Below are positions 26,632 through 35,212 of a stretch of DNA of 64,000 nt, piece after piece (positions within the stretch are counted from its first letter, which is position 1; each line of letters opens with the position of its first letter). The position numbers were made by a program, and so were the translations under genes. The DNA comes from Streptomyces violaceusniger Tu 4113 (GTDB taxonomy: Bacteria; Actinomycetota; Actinomycetes; Streptomycetales; Streptomycetaceae). The DNA is taken from assembly GCF_000147815.2 (NCBI RefSeq), contig NC_015957.1, forward strand, positions 6,324,001 through 6,388,000. The letters run 5' to 3'. The notes beneath the pieces are model-generated. The model was given only the letters and a program-made list of their open reading frames with translations. It was not told the origin of the DNA and ran no database searches.

Positions 26632-28224
26632 GTGCGGAGGCCGGTCGGCGGCGGGGATCTGTGGGGGCGGCGGCTCGCCTCCCCGTGGTGGCGCGGCGCG
26701 ATGGCGCTGCTGGCGGGCGCGCTGCCCGCACTGGCCTTTCCCGAGCCCTCGCTGTGGTGGTGGGCGTATGTCGCGCTGGTGCCCTGGCTGCTGCTGGTGC
26801 GCGCGGCGCCCACCGCACGCCGCGCGATGCTGGACGGCTGGCTCGGCGGCGCCGGGTTCCTGCTCGCGGTGCACCACTGGCTGATGCCGAGCCTGCATGT
26901 GTTCATCGTGATACTGGCGCTGCTGCTGGGGCTGTTGTGGGTGCCCTGGGGGTGGCTGACACACCGGCTGCTGCACGGCCGCCCGGGCCCCGGGCGGGTG
27001 GCGGCGGCGCTGGTGCTGCTGCCGTCCGTATGGCTGATGGCCGAGCTGGTCCGGTCCTGGCAGTACCTCGGCGGGCCCTGGGGGCTGCTGGGCGCGAGCC
27101 AGTGGCAGGTGGCGCCCGCGCTGCGGCTGGCCTCGGTGGGCGGGGTATGGCTGCTCGGCTTTCTGCTGGTCGTGGTGAATGTCGCGGTGGCCGTGCTGAT
27201 CGCGGTGGCCCGGGCCCGTACGGTGGCGCTGGCCGGGCTCACGGCGTGCGGCGCGGCGGCGGCCGGGGCGTGGGCCTGGGTGCCGCAGGCCAAGGTGCCC
27301 GGGACGGTACGGATCGCGGTGGTGCAGCCGGGGGGCATCCAGGGGCCGGGGCCGCGCTTCGAGCGCAGCGCGGAGCTGACCCGGCAGTTGGCCGACCGCC
27401 ATGTCGATCTGGTGGTGTGGGGCGAGAGCAGCGTGGCCCAGGATCTGACCACCCATCCGGAGTTGGGCCGGCGGCTGGCCGGGCTGTCCCGGACGGTCGG
27501 CGCGGATCTGCTGGTCAACGTGGACGCGCGGCGCGGCGATATGCCCGGGATCTACAAGAGCTCGGTGCTGATCGGGCCGAACGGCCCGACGGGGCAGCGC
27601 TACGACAAGATGCGGCTGGTCCCCTTCGGGGAGTACATCCCGGCCCGGCCGCTGCTGGGCTGGGCCACCTCGGTGGGCAAGGCGGCCGGTGAGGACCGCC
27701 ACCGGGGCACCGAGCCGGTGGTGATGAAGCTCCCGGATGCCCTGCGGATCGGGCCGCTGGTGTGCTTCGAGTCGGCGTTCCCGGACATGAGCCGGAACCT
27801 GGCGCGGGACGGGGCGCAGGTGCTCGTCGTCCAGTCCTCGACCTCGACCTTCCAGGGGAGCTGGGCGCCCGAGCAGCATGCCTCGCTGGCCGCGCTGCGC
27901 GCCGCCGAGACCTGGCGGCCGATGGTGCATGCCACGCTGACCGGGGAGAGCGCGGTGTTCGGGCCGCGCGGCGAGCCGGTGGGGCAGCGGATGTCCACCA
28001 ATGCCGGCGCGGCCACCGTCTACACGGTGCCGCTGGGGCAGGGCACGAGCCCGTATGTGCGGATCGGGCCCTGGCCGGTGTACGGGGCGATGGCGGCGCT
28101 CGCCGTCTTCTGCGCGGCCGAGGGGGGCCGGGCGCTCAGACGGCGGACGGGCCGGCCGTCGGATCAGGGGACGGACCGTTCGTCGGACCAGCGGACAGAC
28201 CAGCCGACTCCAGCGCGCCCCTGA
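26632..28224 (+). CDS. lnt: Apolipoprotein N-acyltransferase
   Basis: A 530-residue protein with six or so membrane helices followed by a carbon-nitrogen hydrolase domain. It transfers a third acyl chain to the N-terminal cysteine of lipoproteins at the outer face of the membrane. The catalytic triad is in place: E265 (WGESS), K326 (YDKMRLVPFGEYIP) and C378 (VCFESAFPD). The GTG start follows AGGAGG at a slightly long spacing. The C-terminal tail beyond residue 500 is low complexity (repeated SDQ/TD) and is encoded on DNA that also encodes the end of the convergent oxidoreductase gene, an 89-bp tail-to-tail overlap. Confidence 0.9.
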   Translation: MRRPVGGGDLWGRRLASPWWRGAMALLAGALPALAFPEPSLWWWAYVALVPWLLLVRAAPTARRAMLDGWLGGAGFLLAVHHWLMPSLHVFIVILALLLGLLWVPWGWLTHRLLHGRPGPGRVAAALVLLPSVWLMAELVRSWQYLGGPWGLLGASQWQVAPALRLASVGGVWLLGFLLVVVNVAVAVLIAVARARTVALAGLTACGAAAAGAWAWVPQAKVPGTVRIAVVQPGGIQGPGPRFERSAELTRQLADRHVDLVVWGESSVAQDLTTHPELGRRLAGLSRTVGADLLVNVDARRGDMPGIYKSSVLIGPNGPTGQRYDKMRLVPFGEYIPARPLLGWATSVGKAAGEDRHRGTEPVVMKLPDALRIGPLVCFESAFPDMSRNLARDGAQVLVVQSSTSTFQGSWAPEQHASLAALRAAETWRPMVHATLTGESAVFGPRGEPVGQRMSTNAGAATVYTVPLGQGTSPYVRIGPWPVYGAMAALAVFCAAEGGRALRRRTGRPSDQGTDRSSDQRTDQPTPARP

Positions 28225-29101
28225 CGACCCGTTCGCACAGCTCATGGGTGCGCAGCGCGTCCTCGGCGCCGATCCGCCGCCCGGAGCGCACCGCCTCCAG
28301 GAAGGCGTCGGTGATCTGCTCGATCCCGCGCTGCCGCGCCACCGGCACCCAGTCGCCCCGGCGGCGCACTCTCGGCTGGCCCTTGTGGTCGATGACCTCG
28401 GCGAGGTTGAGCACCTGCCGCTTGGTGTCCTGGCCGGAGACCTCCAGGACCTCCTCGGTGGAGCCGCTCATCCGGTTCATCACGCCGAGCGCGGTGAATC
28501 CGTCCCCGGACAGTTGCAGCAGCACATGGTGTATCAGCCCGTCGCGGATCCTGGCGCGCACATCGATGTGGTCGACCGGCCCGGGCGCGAGGAAGCGCAG
28601 CGTGTCGACGACGTGGATGAAGTCGTCCAGCACCAGGGTGCGCGGGTCCTCGGCGAGGCCGACGCGGTTCTTCTGCAGCAGGATCAGATCGCGCGGATGG
28701 TCCAGGCACTGCGCGTAGCCGGGCGCGTAACGCCGGTTGAAGCCGACCATCAGGCTCACCCCGCGCTCCTCGGCGAGCCGCACGATCCGCTCGCTGTCGG
28801 CGAGGTGGTACGCGAGCGGCTTGTCGACGTAGGTGGGCACCCCGGCCTCGATCAGCCGGGTGACGAGGTCGGCGTGGGCGTCGGTCGGGGCGTGCACGAA
28901 GGCGGCGTCGAGCCCGGCCGCGAGCAGCGAGTCGAGGTCGGCGTGGCGCTGGGCGTCCGGGACGCGATAGGTGTCGGCGACCCGCTGGAGGGTGGCGGGG
29001 GTGCGCGTGGACAGATGCGGCTCCAGGCCGGGGCGGGCCATGAGCACGGGCAGATACGCCTTCTGCGCGATGTCGCCGAGCCCGACGCAGCCGACCCTCA
29101 T
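28136..29101 (-). CDS. Gfo/Idh/MocA family oxidoreductase
   Basis: The 321-residue product starts MRVGCVGLGDIAQKAYLPVL, a Rossmann NAD(P) motif, and has the conserved DKPLAYH segment (family EKP with Asp) holding the catalytic lysine, and VGFNRRYAP. The C-terminal domain is the usual beta-sheet of sugar or inositol dehydrogenases. ATG 29101 is preceded by GGGGAG. The substrate is unknown and no sugar operon adjoins it. Its last 29 codons overlap the 3' end of lnt on the opposite strand and are rich in Gly/Pro/Thr/Ser, unlike the compact C-termini of most relatives. Confidence 0.82.
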   Translation of the reverse strand: MRVGCVGLGDIAQKAYLPVLMARPGLEPHLSTRTPATLQRVADTYRVPDAQRHADLDSLLAAGLDAAFVHAPTDAHADLVTRLIEAGVPTYVDKPLAYHLADSERIVRLAEERGVSLMVGFNRRYAPGYAQCLDHPRDLILLQKNRVGLAEDPRTLVLDDFIHVVDTLRFLAPGPVDHIDVRARIRDGLIHHVLLQLSGDGFTALGVMNRMSGSTEEVLEVSGQDTKRQVLNLAEVIDHKGQPRVRRRGDWVPVARQRGIEQITDAFLEAVRSGRRIGAEDALRTHELCERVVRGALESAGLSAGPTNGPSPDPTAGPSAV

Positions 29102-29123
29102 CTGTGCTCCCCGCAATCCTCGG

Positions 29124-30341
29124 TCATGCCTTCCGCTGCGCCCCCGAAGGAGCCGTGCCTCCGGAAGGATACGTGCGGGTGGGCGGAGACCAGTCGGCGA
29201 TGCCGTCGAAGGAGCGGAGGGCCAGACCGGGGACGAGGCGGCCGACGGCGGCGATCGCGGTATCGCGGAGGGCGACGGCCGGGGCGCTGGTGAGGGTGAC
29301 CATGCGGGCGGTGCGCGCCGAGCGGCGTACCACGTCCATCGTGCGGGGCAGCCGGTCGCGGGTGTAGGCGGCCAGGGCGGCGGAGGGGTCGGCGGTGTCG
29401 GGGGTCAGATGGTGGGCGAGGACGACGGCGTCCTCGATGGCCTGGTTGCCGCCCTGCCCCATCGTGGGGGCCATCGCGTGGGCGGCGTCGCCGAGGAGGG
29501 CGACCCGGCCCCGGTGGTAGCCGGGCAGGGGCTCGGCCATGTACCGGATGTCATGGCGCAGCACGTCCTGAGGCGCGGCGGCGGCCAGTACGTCGGGGAC
29601 CGGCCGGTGCCAGTCGCCGTAGAGCCGCAGCAGTTCGGACCTCTCGTCGTCGGGGGCGCGGCCGCCGGGCGGGGCGACGGCCGCCGCGTAGGCGTAGACC
29701 CGGCCGTCCTCAAGTGGCTGGGTGCCCCAGATCCGGCCCCTCCCCCAGGTCTCATGGGGCTCGAACGGCCGGTCGGGCGCGGGGATGACGACACGCCAGG
29801 TGGTGAATCCGGCGTAGCGGGGCCCGGGGTGGTCGGGGAAGAGCGCGCGGCGGACGGCCGAGTCGATGCCGTCGGCGCCGATGACGAGGTCCGCCTCGTA
29901 CGCGCCGTCCTCGGTGGTGACCCGGGCCGGGCGGCCGGCGCCGCCGGGGTCGGCCAGCCGGGCGGGGGCCCCGGTGCGGACCACGCCCTCGGGGAGCCGG
30001 GAGACGAGCAGGTCGACGAGGGTGGCCCGGTGGAGGAGGACCAGCGGGCCGCCGAAGCGCTCGGCCGTCGCCGCGCTGTCCATCCGGGAGAGCCAGCGCC
30101 CGCCGGGGGTGCGCAGTCCGCCGCCGCCCCGCCAGGCGGCGAGCGCGCGAACGTCGTCGCCGAGGTCGATGGCATCCAGGGCGCGCTGGGCGTTGGGGGC
30201 GAGCGAGATGCCGGCGCCGACCGGCTCCAGGCGGGCGGCCCGCTCCAGGACGGTGAGGGACCAGCCGCGGCGGGGCAGGGCCGCGGCGGCGGTGAGCCCG
30301 CCGACTCCGGCACCGATGACGACGGCACGGGGCTGCTGCAT
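29124..30341 (-). CDS. FAD-dependent aromatic monooxygenase (PHBH family)
   Basis: A 405-residue class A flavin monooxygenase with all three fingerprints: GxGxxG in AVVIGAGVGGLTAAAAL, the DG motif ADLVIGADGIDSAVR, and the GD motif GRVALLGDAAHAMAPTMGQGGNQAIEDA. Such enzymes hydroxylate aromatic or polyketide substrates with NAD(P)H and oxygen. It is divergent from a TetR gene with two palindromic operators in the shared 85-bp region, so expression is almost certainly induced by a TetR ligand, possibly its substrate. Confidence 0.88.
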   Translation of the reverse strand: MQQPRAVVIGAGVGGLTAAAALPRRGWSLTVLERAARLEPVGAGISLAPNAQRALDAIDLGDDVRALAAWRGGGGLRTPGGRWLSRMDSAATAERFGGPLVLLHRATLVDLLVSRLPEGVVRTGAPARLADPGGAGRPARVTTEDGAYEADLVIGADGIDSAVRRALFPDHPGPRYAGFTTWRVVIPAPDRPFEPHETWGRGRIWGTQPLEDGRVYAYAAAVAPPGGRAPDDERSELLRLYGDWHRPVPDVLAAAAPQDVLRHDIRYMAEPLPGYHRGRVALLGDAAHAMAPTMGQGGNQAIEDAVVLAHHLTPDTADPSAALAAYTRDRLPRTMDVVRRSARTARMVTLTSAPAVALRDTAIAAVGRLVPGLALRSFDGIADWSPPTRTYPSGGTAPSGAQRKA

Positions 30342-30356
30342 GACTCCTCCAAGGCA

Positions 30357-30396
30357 ACTACAGGTGTAGTACTCATCACGTTACTACATTTGTAGT
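30357..30396. promoter_or_regulatory. Two perfect TetR-type operators ACTACA-NN-TGTAGT
   Basis: ACTACAGGTGTAGT (30357-30370) and ACTACATTTGTAGT (30383-30396) are perfect 6-2-6 palindromes 26 bp apart, start to start. They lie between the monooxygenase start (30341) and the TetR start (30427), placed to control both genes. Confidence 0.85.
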
Positions 30397-30414
30397 GCGA
30401 GCGGCGGATGGGCT

Positions 30415-30420
30415 TAGGTT
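30415..30420 (+). promoter_or_regulatory. -10 element of a leaderless tetR transcript
   Basis: TAGGTT ends six bases before ATG 30427. A weak -35 (TTGTAG, 30390-30395) lies inside the second operator, with 19 bp between. The mRNA would start at the ATG. Confidence 0.5.
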
Positions 30421-30426
30421 GGCCCC

Positions 30427-31083
30427 ATGACCGCTGATCGAACCGCCGCCTCCGCATCGGCCGCATCCGTCGCCGCACCGGCCGCGTCCGCCGCCTCGCG
30501 TGCCGAGCTGATCGCCGACACCGCCCTGGGGCTGCTGGCCGAGCGCGGGATGCGGGGGCTGACGCACCGTGCGGTGGACGAGGCGGCCGGGCTGCCGCTC
30601 GGCTCGACCTCCAACCACGCCCGGACCCGCGCCGCCCTGCTCAAGGCGGCGGTCCGGCGGCTGGCCCAGCGGGAGGCGGAGGTACTGACGCCGGAGGAGA
30701 TGCCGCGCTCCGCCGAGGCGGCGCCGGACGGCGCCGATCCGGTCGCCGAGCTGGCCGACGCGCTCTCGCTCGCCCTGCACCGCTCACTCACCGCCCAACG
30801 CGAGCTGCTGATCGCCCGCTACGAACTCGCCCTGGAGGCGACCCGCCGCCCCGAACTGCGGGAGTTCTACGACGCGACGGGGCGCGGCTTCCGGGAGCCG
30901 CTCGAGGCGATGATGACGGCGCTGGGCTCCACCGAGCCCCGGCGGCACGCGCGGTCGCTGGTCGCCTGGTGCGAGGGGCTGATGTTCAGCTCCGCCGCGG
31001 GCGCCGACCACGACGCCGTACCCGACCGCGCGACACTGCGCACCGGCTTCACGGAGCTGCTGCGCGGGATGCTGAACGAATAA
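30427..31083 (+). CDS. TetR-family transcriptional regulator
   Basis: A 218-residue regulator. After an Ala-rich N-terminal stretch, the HTH ([36 protein letters not shown]) is of the type found in repressors whose recognition helix reads PLGSTSNHA. The rest is the helical ligand-binding domain ([21 protein letters not shown]). It very probably binds the two ACTACANNTGTAGT palindromes upstream, repressing itself and the divergent monooxygenase. Confidence 0.88.
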   Translation: MTADRTAASASAASVAAPAASAASRAELIADTALGLLAERGMRGLTHRAVDEAAGLPLGSTSNHARTRAALLKAAVRRLAQREAEVLTPEEMPRSAEAAPDGADPVAELADALSLALHRSLTAQRELLIARYELALEATRRPELREFYDATGRGFREPLEAMMTALGSTEPRRHARSLVAWCEGLMFSSAAGADHDAVPDRATLRTGFTELLRGMLNE

Positions 31084-31115
31084 CGCGTGGCGGGCCGGGC
31101 GACCGGACCGCCATC

Positions 31116-31631
31116 ATGACCGCCATGACGAGCACAGAACGCCATGAAGCGCCCCGGACCGCCGATGAACGCACCAGCCTGGAGGGGTGGCTGGACTTCC
31201 ACCGCGCGACCCTCGCCCTCAAATGCGAGGGGCTGGACGACAAGCAACTGCGCGAGGCGTCGGCACCACCGTCCGAACTGACCCTGCTCGGCCTCGTACG
31301 GCATATGGCCGAGGTCGAGCGGAGCTGGTTCCGGCGGGTGTTCGCCCACCAGGACACGCCGCCGATCTGGTACAGCGAGGAGGACCCGGACGGGGAGTTC
31401 CACATCACCGACGGGGACACCGCGGAGAGTGCCTTCGCCATCTGGCGGGACGAGATCGCCAAGGCCAAGGAGGCCGCCGCGGGCCACTCCCTGGACGATG
31501 TCGTCACCCGTCCCGGCCGTGGGGACTACAACCTGCGCTGGATCTACCTGCACATGATCGAGGAGTACGCCCGCCACAACGGCCACGCCGACCTCATACG
31601 CGAACGGATCGACGGCGTCACCGGCGAATAG
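31116..31631 (+). CDS. DinB/DUF664 family protein (mycothiol transferase type)
   Basis: A 171-residue four-helix-bundle protein with [41 protein letters not shown] and [22 protein letters not shown]. The last segment contains the metal-binding histidines of the DUF664 group (H-x3-E-YARHNGH). In actinobacteria members use mycothiol for detoxification reactions. It follows the TetR gene by 32 bases in the same direction and may respond to the same regulator. Confidence 0.82.
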   Translation: MTAMTSTERHEAPRTADERTSLEGWLDFHRATLALKCEGLDDKQLREASAPPSELTLLGLVRHMAEVERSWFRRVFAHQDTPPIWYSEEDPDGEFHITDGDTAESAFAIWRDEIAKAKEAAAGHSLDDVVTRPGRGDYNLRWIYLHMIEEYARHNGHADLIRERIDGVTGE

Positions 31632-31655
31632 GCGCATATCGAGGGCGCCCCGGGG

Positions 31656-32036
31656 TCAGTGGGCGTGGTGGTGCTCGTGATCGTGGCCGTGGCCGTGGCC
31701 GTCGCGGTGGTCGTGGCCCGGGGGGCGTTGCGCCAGGGCGAGGGTGCGGGCGGTGACTTCGTCCGCGGCCACGGCGCACCGGCCGGCGAGCGTGTCCTCA
31801 AGGGCGGCCAGCCAGAGCCGGTAGTAATGATACGGCTCGCCGGGTGCCGCCGCGGCCTCCCAGGCCGCGATCCGGGCGATCAGCGCGGCCTGGAACTCCG
31901 GCCAGGTGAACGCGCCCGCCTCGTACAGGCTCACGGCCATGCCGAAGGCACGGCTCTCCCAGGGCTCGGCGAACACCAACTCGCCATTGGAGCGCGGCGG
32001 TGCGGCCGGGCCCTCGATGTCCAGCGGCGCGGTCAT
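31656..32036 (-). CDS. Nitrile hydratase activator (metallochaperone) with His-rich tail
   Basis: A 126-residue protein homologous to the beta-subunit N-terminus ([44 protein letters not shown]), as seen in the small accessory proteins of cobalt nitrile hydratases that insert the metal by subunit swapping. The last 20 residues alternate His with Asp/Gly (ten His), an apparent metal-storage tail. The ATG overlaps the stop of the alpha-subunit gene (ATGA). It is the last gene of a beta-alpha-activator operon. Confidence 0.88.
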   Translation of the reverse strand: MTAPLDIEGPAAPPRSNGELVFAEPWESRAFGMAVSLYEAGAFTWPEFQAALIARIAAWEAAAAPGEPYHYYRLWLAALEDTLAGRCAVAADEVTARTLALAQRPPGHDHRDGHGHGHDHEHHHAH

Positions 32037-32635
32037 GGCGCCGCCACCTTGGCCACGCCGACCATTGCCTCCCGGGTCACCAGCGGCACGAGCTGTGCCT
32101 CGGAGAGGTGCTCGGTGCCGGCCGGACGCTCGGGCAGCACCAGCCAGCGCACCTCGCTGGTGGAGTCGTGGACGGTGATCCCTACGTCGCCGCCGAGTTC
32201 GAGGCCCATCTCGGACAGCACCGTGCGGGGCTCCTTGACCACGCGTGCGCGGTAGGCCGGGTCCTTGTACCAGCTCGGCGGCAGGCCGAGCACCGGCCAC
32301 GGGTAGCAGGAGCACAGCGTGCACACCACCACATGGTGGGTGGTCGCGGTGTTCTCCACGACGACGATGTGCTCGCCCTGCGGCCCCGAGAAGCCGAGTT
32401 CCTCGATGGCCGCCGTGCCGTCCTGGAGCAGCCGCCGCCGGTACTCCGGGTCGGTCCACGCCCTGGCGACGACCTTGGCGCCGTTGAGCGGGCCCACGTT
32501 GGTCTCGTAGGTGGTGATGATCTCGTTCAGCACCTTCGGGTCGATCAGGCCCCGCTCGGTGAGCAGTTGCTCGAGCGCCTCGGTGCGCAGGGCCACGGGA
32601 GGGGCCTCATCCGGTCCGCCATCGGTGGTGGTCAT
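32033..32635 (-). CDS. Nitrile hydratase alpha subunit, cobalt type
   Basis: A 200-residue subunit that with the beta subunit hydrates nitriles to amides. The metal-binding claw C105-T-L-C108-S-C110 in [18 protein letters not shown] is intact. Threonine after the first cysteine marks the cobalt form, where iron enzymes have serine. The sequence [17 protein letters not shown] and [19 protein letters not shown] are family blocks. Start and stop overlap the neighbouring genes by ATGA on both sides, giving strict translational coupling. Confidence 0.93.
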   Translation of the reverse strand: MTTTDGGPDEAPPVALRTEALEQLLTERGLIDPKVLNEIITTYETNVGPLNGAKVVARAWTDPEYRRRLLQDGTAAIEELGFSGPQGEHIVVVENTATTHHVVVCTLCSCYPWPVLGLPPSWYKDPAYRARVVKEPRTVLSEMGLELGGDVGITVHDSTSEVRWLVLPERPAGTEHLSEAQLVPLVTREAMVGVAKVAAP

Positions 32636-33303
32636 GAGGTGGCCTCCAGATAGTTCTCGAACAGCTCGGCGGTGACCGCGAAGGGCTCGGCGTCGGCGCC
32701 CCACAGGTCGCGTGAGTCGAAGCGCACCGAGTAGACGTACTGCGGGTTCTCGCCCTGGAAGTGAGCATTGGTGTCCGGCAGTACGAAGGCGGGCCGGACG
32801 GCCTCGACGACTCCGGTGTGTCCCCGTGCGTAGCCCGGCAGCCGGGTGTGCCCGGGCACCGACACCGCCTTGGCCCGTACCCGCTCGCCGACAGCGAAGG
32901 CGGGCGCGGTGTCCACCGGGCGCAGCGAGCCCTCGGCCGTGGGCGCGTAGTCGGGCACGGCGGGCTCGGGGATCGGCGGCTCCTCCACGCCCTCGCCCCG
33001 CAGGTTGCGGGCGCGGGCGCGGATCGCGCCCGGCGCGAGGACGGCACTCTCGGTGAGCATCAGCTCCGCGCCGTTGAGCCAGCGCCCGTAGTAGCCGTCG
33101 TCCAGGTAGGCGGCGCGGTCCAGGCGCTCGAGCCCGTGCCGGAAGGCGTCCAGGTTGACGCCGCCGAAGGCGATACGGCTGGAGATGCCGGCCAGCGCGA
33201 AGGCCCGGCCCTGCCAGGGCTCCTCGAAGACCGGTTCATCGCGCCTCGGCGGATGAACGGGACCCCATCCCGGGGTGCCGCCCATATCAGCGATGCCGTC
33301 CAT
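32632..33303 (-). CDS. Nitrile hydratase beta subunit
   Basis: The 223-residue protein begins [16 protein letters not shown], the near-universal start of beta subunits (MDGIHDMGG). It includes [13 protein letters not shown] and the SH3-like C-terminal barrel ([39 protein letters not shown]). The ribosome-binding site GGGGAGG precedes ATG 33303. The order beta-alpha-activator is the one used by cobalt-type operons. A short CATAG-CGGGA-CTATG dyad at 33326-33340 lies just upstream. No amidase gene is nearby. Confidence 0.92.
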   Translation of the reverse strand: MDGIADMGGTPGWGPVHPPRRDEPVFEEPWQGRAFALAGISSRIAFGGVNLDAFRHGLERLDRAAYLDDGYYGRWLNGAELMLTESAVLAPGAIRARARNLRGEGVEEPPIPEPAVPDYAPTAEGSLRPVDTAPAFAVGERVRAKAVSVPGHTRLPGYARGHTGVVEAVRPAFVLPDTNAHFQGENPQYVYSVRFDSRDLWGADAEPFAVTAELFENYLEATS

Positions 33304-33441
33304 GGCACGCCTCCCCACATGACCACATAGCGGGACTATGGGCCCGAATCGTATGCGCCGGGTGTCATCCGGGCCGCGATGACGGCGCCGCGAAGGCCCC
33401 GGGACCGCACCCGAACGCTGCGATCCCGGCACCTGGGCGGC

Positions 33442-34311
33442 TCAGACCAGGGCGCGGCCGAGGAAGTCGCGGATGTACTCGGTGATGGGCCGCAGATGGC
33501 TTTCGAGGGCGAAGTGCCCGGAGTCGAGCAGGTGGATCTCGGCGTCGGGCAGATCCTGGCCGAACGCCTCCGCGCCCGCCGGGCCGAAGATCTCGTCGTT
33601 GGCGCCCCAGACCGCCAGCAGCGGGACCCGGGAGTCGCGGAAGTACTGCTGGACCCGCGGGTAGAGGTTCACGTTGGTGGGGTAGTCGCGGAAGAGCTTG
33701 AGCTGGATCTCGTCGTTGCCGGGCCGGTCCAGGAGCGCCTCGTCGTGCACCCAGTTGTCGGGGCTGACCAGGGTGGGGTCGGCGACTCCGTTCAGATACT
33801 GCCAGCGAATACTCTCGGCGGTCAGGGCGCCGCGCATGGGGGCCTCGGTCTCCGGTCCGGGCGCCTCGGCGTAGGCGAACACGCCGTCCCAGAACGACTT
33901 GACGAAGCCGTCGACGTAGGCGTTTCCGTTCTGGGTGATGATCGCGGTGATGCGGTCCGGGTCGCGCAGCGCGAGCCGCCAGCCGATGGGGGCGCCGTAG
34001 TCCTGTACGTACATCGCGAACCGGTCGACACCCAGGCTCTGCAGCAGACCCGAGGTGACCTGGGTGAGGGCGTCGAAGGTGTAGGGGAAGTCCTGCAGGG
34101 AGGGCATCGCCGACTGGCCGAACCCGATGTGGTCGGGGGCGATGACGCGGTACCGGTCGGCGAGTGCCGGGATCAGGTGGCGGAACATGTGCGAGCTGGT
34201 CGGAAAGCCGTGCAGCAGCACCACGACGGGCGCCTGGGGGTCACCGGCCTCCCGGTAGAAGACCTCAAGGCCATCGACGGTGGCGGTGCGGTGGTGGACT
34301 ACGGTAGTCAT
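33442..34311 (-). CDS. Alpha/beta hydrolase, haloalkane dehalogenase/epoxide hydrolase-like
   Basis: A 289-residue hydrolase with oxyanion motif HGFP and the sequence PDHIGFGQSAMP. The nucleophile-elbow position holds aspartate (D104 in YVQDYGAP), as in haloalkane dehalogenases and epoxide hydrolases, not serine. The catalytic His is in DSGHFALE. The ATG at 34311 follows AAAGG. It is divergent from a CGNR-type regulator across a 295-bp region holding three identical-architecture dyads, one of which covers its ribosome-binding region, so it is the probable target of that regulator. Confidence 0.85.
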   Translation of the reverse strand: MTTVVHHRTATVDGLEVFYREAGDPQAPVVVLLHGFPTSSHMFRHLIPALADRYRVIAPDHIGFGQSAMPSLQDFPYTFDALTQVTSGLLQSLGVDRFAMYVQDYGAPIGWRLALRDPDRITAIITQNGNAYVDGFVKSFWDGVFAYAEAPGPETEAPMRGALTAESIRWQYLNGVADPTLVSPDNWVHDEALLDRPGNDEIQLKLFRDYPTNVNLYPRVQQYFRDSRVPLLAVWGANDEIFGPAGAEAFGQDLPDAEIHLLDSGHFALESHLRPITEYIRDFLGRALV

Positions 34312-34315
34312 CACT

Positions 34316-34345
34316 CTAACCTTTCTACGCGACTTCAGTGGTTAC
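34316..34345. promoter_or_regulatory. Dyad site A, CTAACC-N18-GGTTAC
   Basis: The half-site CTAACC at 34316-34321 and GGTTAC at 34340-34345 enclose exactly 18 bases. The site overlaps the Shine-Dalgarno region of the alpha/beta hydrolase gene. One of three such sites in this intergenic region. Confidence 0.7.
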
Positions 34346-34369
34346 ACGACCCAGTCGAGCACGCCGAAG

Positions 34370-34399
34370 CTAACCAGTCAAGATGACTTAGAGGGTTAG
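34370..34399. promoter_or_regulatory. Dyad site B, CTAACC-N18-GGTTAG
   Basis: CTAACC 34370-34375 and GGTTAG 34394-34399, perfect 6-bp arms with an 18-base spacer. It lies about 60 bp upstream of the hydrolase start, where a promoter would be expected. Confidence 0.7.
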
Positions 34400-34568
34400 A
34401 TTGAATCCTGAGTTGAATCCGGGGCCACCGTCTCCGTACGGCGGGGCCCTGATTCAAGCCTCCGCCCGCCCGCGGCCGTCGGCCAGTGCGGTCGGCACCG
34501 AGGCGCCACCACCGCATGGCCGCCCGGCACAGGGACCCGAGACCCGGCACACCCGCTCGCACGCTGCG

Positions 34569-34598
34569 CTAACCTGTCACATGAGGCAAAACGGTTAG
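34569..34598. promoter_or_regulatory. Dyad site C, CTAACC-N18-GGTTAG
   Basis: CTAACC 34569-34574 and GGTTAG 34593-34598, again with 18 bases between. The right half is contiguous with the TTAGGACG ribosome-binding site of the CGNR gene, implying autoregulation. Confidence 0.7.
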
Positions 34599-34606
34599 GA
34601 CGTGTC

Positions 34607-35122
34607 ATGGTGACCACGAAGGAGCAGCAGGACACGCTGCTGGAACTCCTCAACAGCACACCGGTGGTCCGCGGGGTCGTCCAGGACCAGTTGGCGGATC
34701 CGGAAACGGCGAGGCCCTGGCAGCAGGCGCACGGCGGCAGCGGCACCCCAGAGGAACACGCCTGGCTCCTGCGGGCGCGGGACGCGCTGCAGGACGTGGT
34801 GCGCGGCGGCCGGCCGGCCGCTTCACTGGCTCCGCTCCTCGACGGGGTCACCTCCCGCCCGGGGGTCTCCTCCGAGGGGGTGTCCTGGGAGCTCGACGCT
34901 TCGGAGGAGCGCCGGATGGCGGTGGAGGCGGTGCTGGCCTGGAGCGCGCTGCGGGAGACGATGTCCGGGCGGCTGCGGCCGTGCGCCAACCCGGAGTGCC
35001 GGCGCTTCCTCCTCGACCGCAGCAAGACCAACAAGGCCCGCTGGTGCTCGATGGCGGTCTGCGGCAACAGGATGAAGGCCAGGCGCCACTACCAGCGCAC
35101 CCGCGACGGAGCGGCCGAGTAG
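34607..35122 (+). CDS. CGNR zinc-finger (ABATE-type) transcriptional regulator
   Basis: The 171-residue protein has the ABATE N-terminal stress-type domain (LLELLNSTPVVRGVVQDQL, WLLRARDALQDVVRGG). It ends in the CGNR zinc finger with four cysteines (CANPECRRFLLDRSKTNKAR, then WCSMAVCGNRMKARRHYQR). Members bind DNA and control adjacent genes, and their ligands are mostly unknown. Three CTAACC-N18-GGTTA(G/C) dyads lie between this gene and the divergent hydrolase, one next to its own ribosome-binding site. Confidence 0.87.
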   Translation: MVTTKEQQDTLLELLNSTPVVRGVVQDQLADPETARPWQQAHGGSGTPEEHAWLLRARDALQDVVRGGRPAASLAPLLDGVTSRPGVSSEGVSWELDASEERRMAVEAVLAWSALRETMSGRLRPCANPECRRFLLDRSKTNKARWCSMAVCGNRMKARRHYQRTRDGAAE

Positions 35123-35140
35123 CCGTCGCCACGGCAGCAG

Positions 35141-35182
35141 CGGCAGCGGCAGCGGCAGCGGCAGCGGCAGCGGCAGCGGCAG
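35141..35182. repeat. CGGCAG hexanucleotide microsatellite
   Basis: Seven perfect CGGCAG units with partial units on both sides, directly after the stop of the CGNR gene. It could be prone to slippage but lies outside any supported gene. Confidence 0.95.
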
Positions 35183-35212
35183 CGGCCGGAGCCTCCGGTC
35201 TCTGGTCGGCCT

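Noticed and set aside
31656..34311. Treating the alpha/beta hydrolase as the amidase partner of nitrile hydratase
   Set aside because: Its nucleophile position is Asp in a dehalogenase/epoxide-hydrolase-type fold, not an amidase-signature or nitrilase-type enzyme, and it has its own regulator.
35128..35186. Open frames with long alanine runs through the CGGCAG array
   Set aside because: Repeats of a hexanucleotide are open in several frames; no ribosome-binding site and no conserved flanks.
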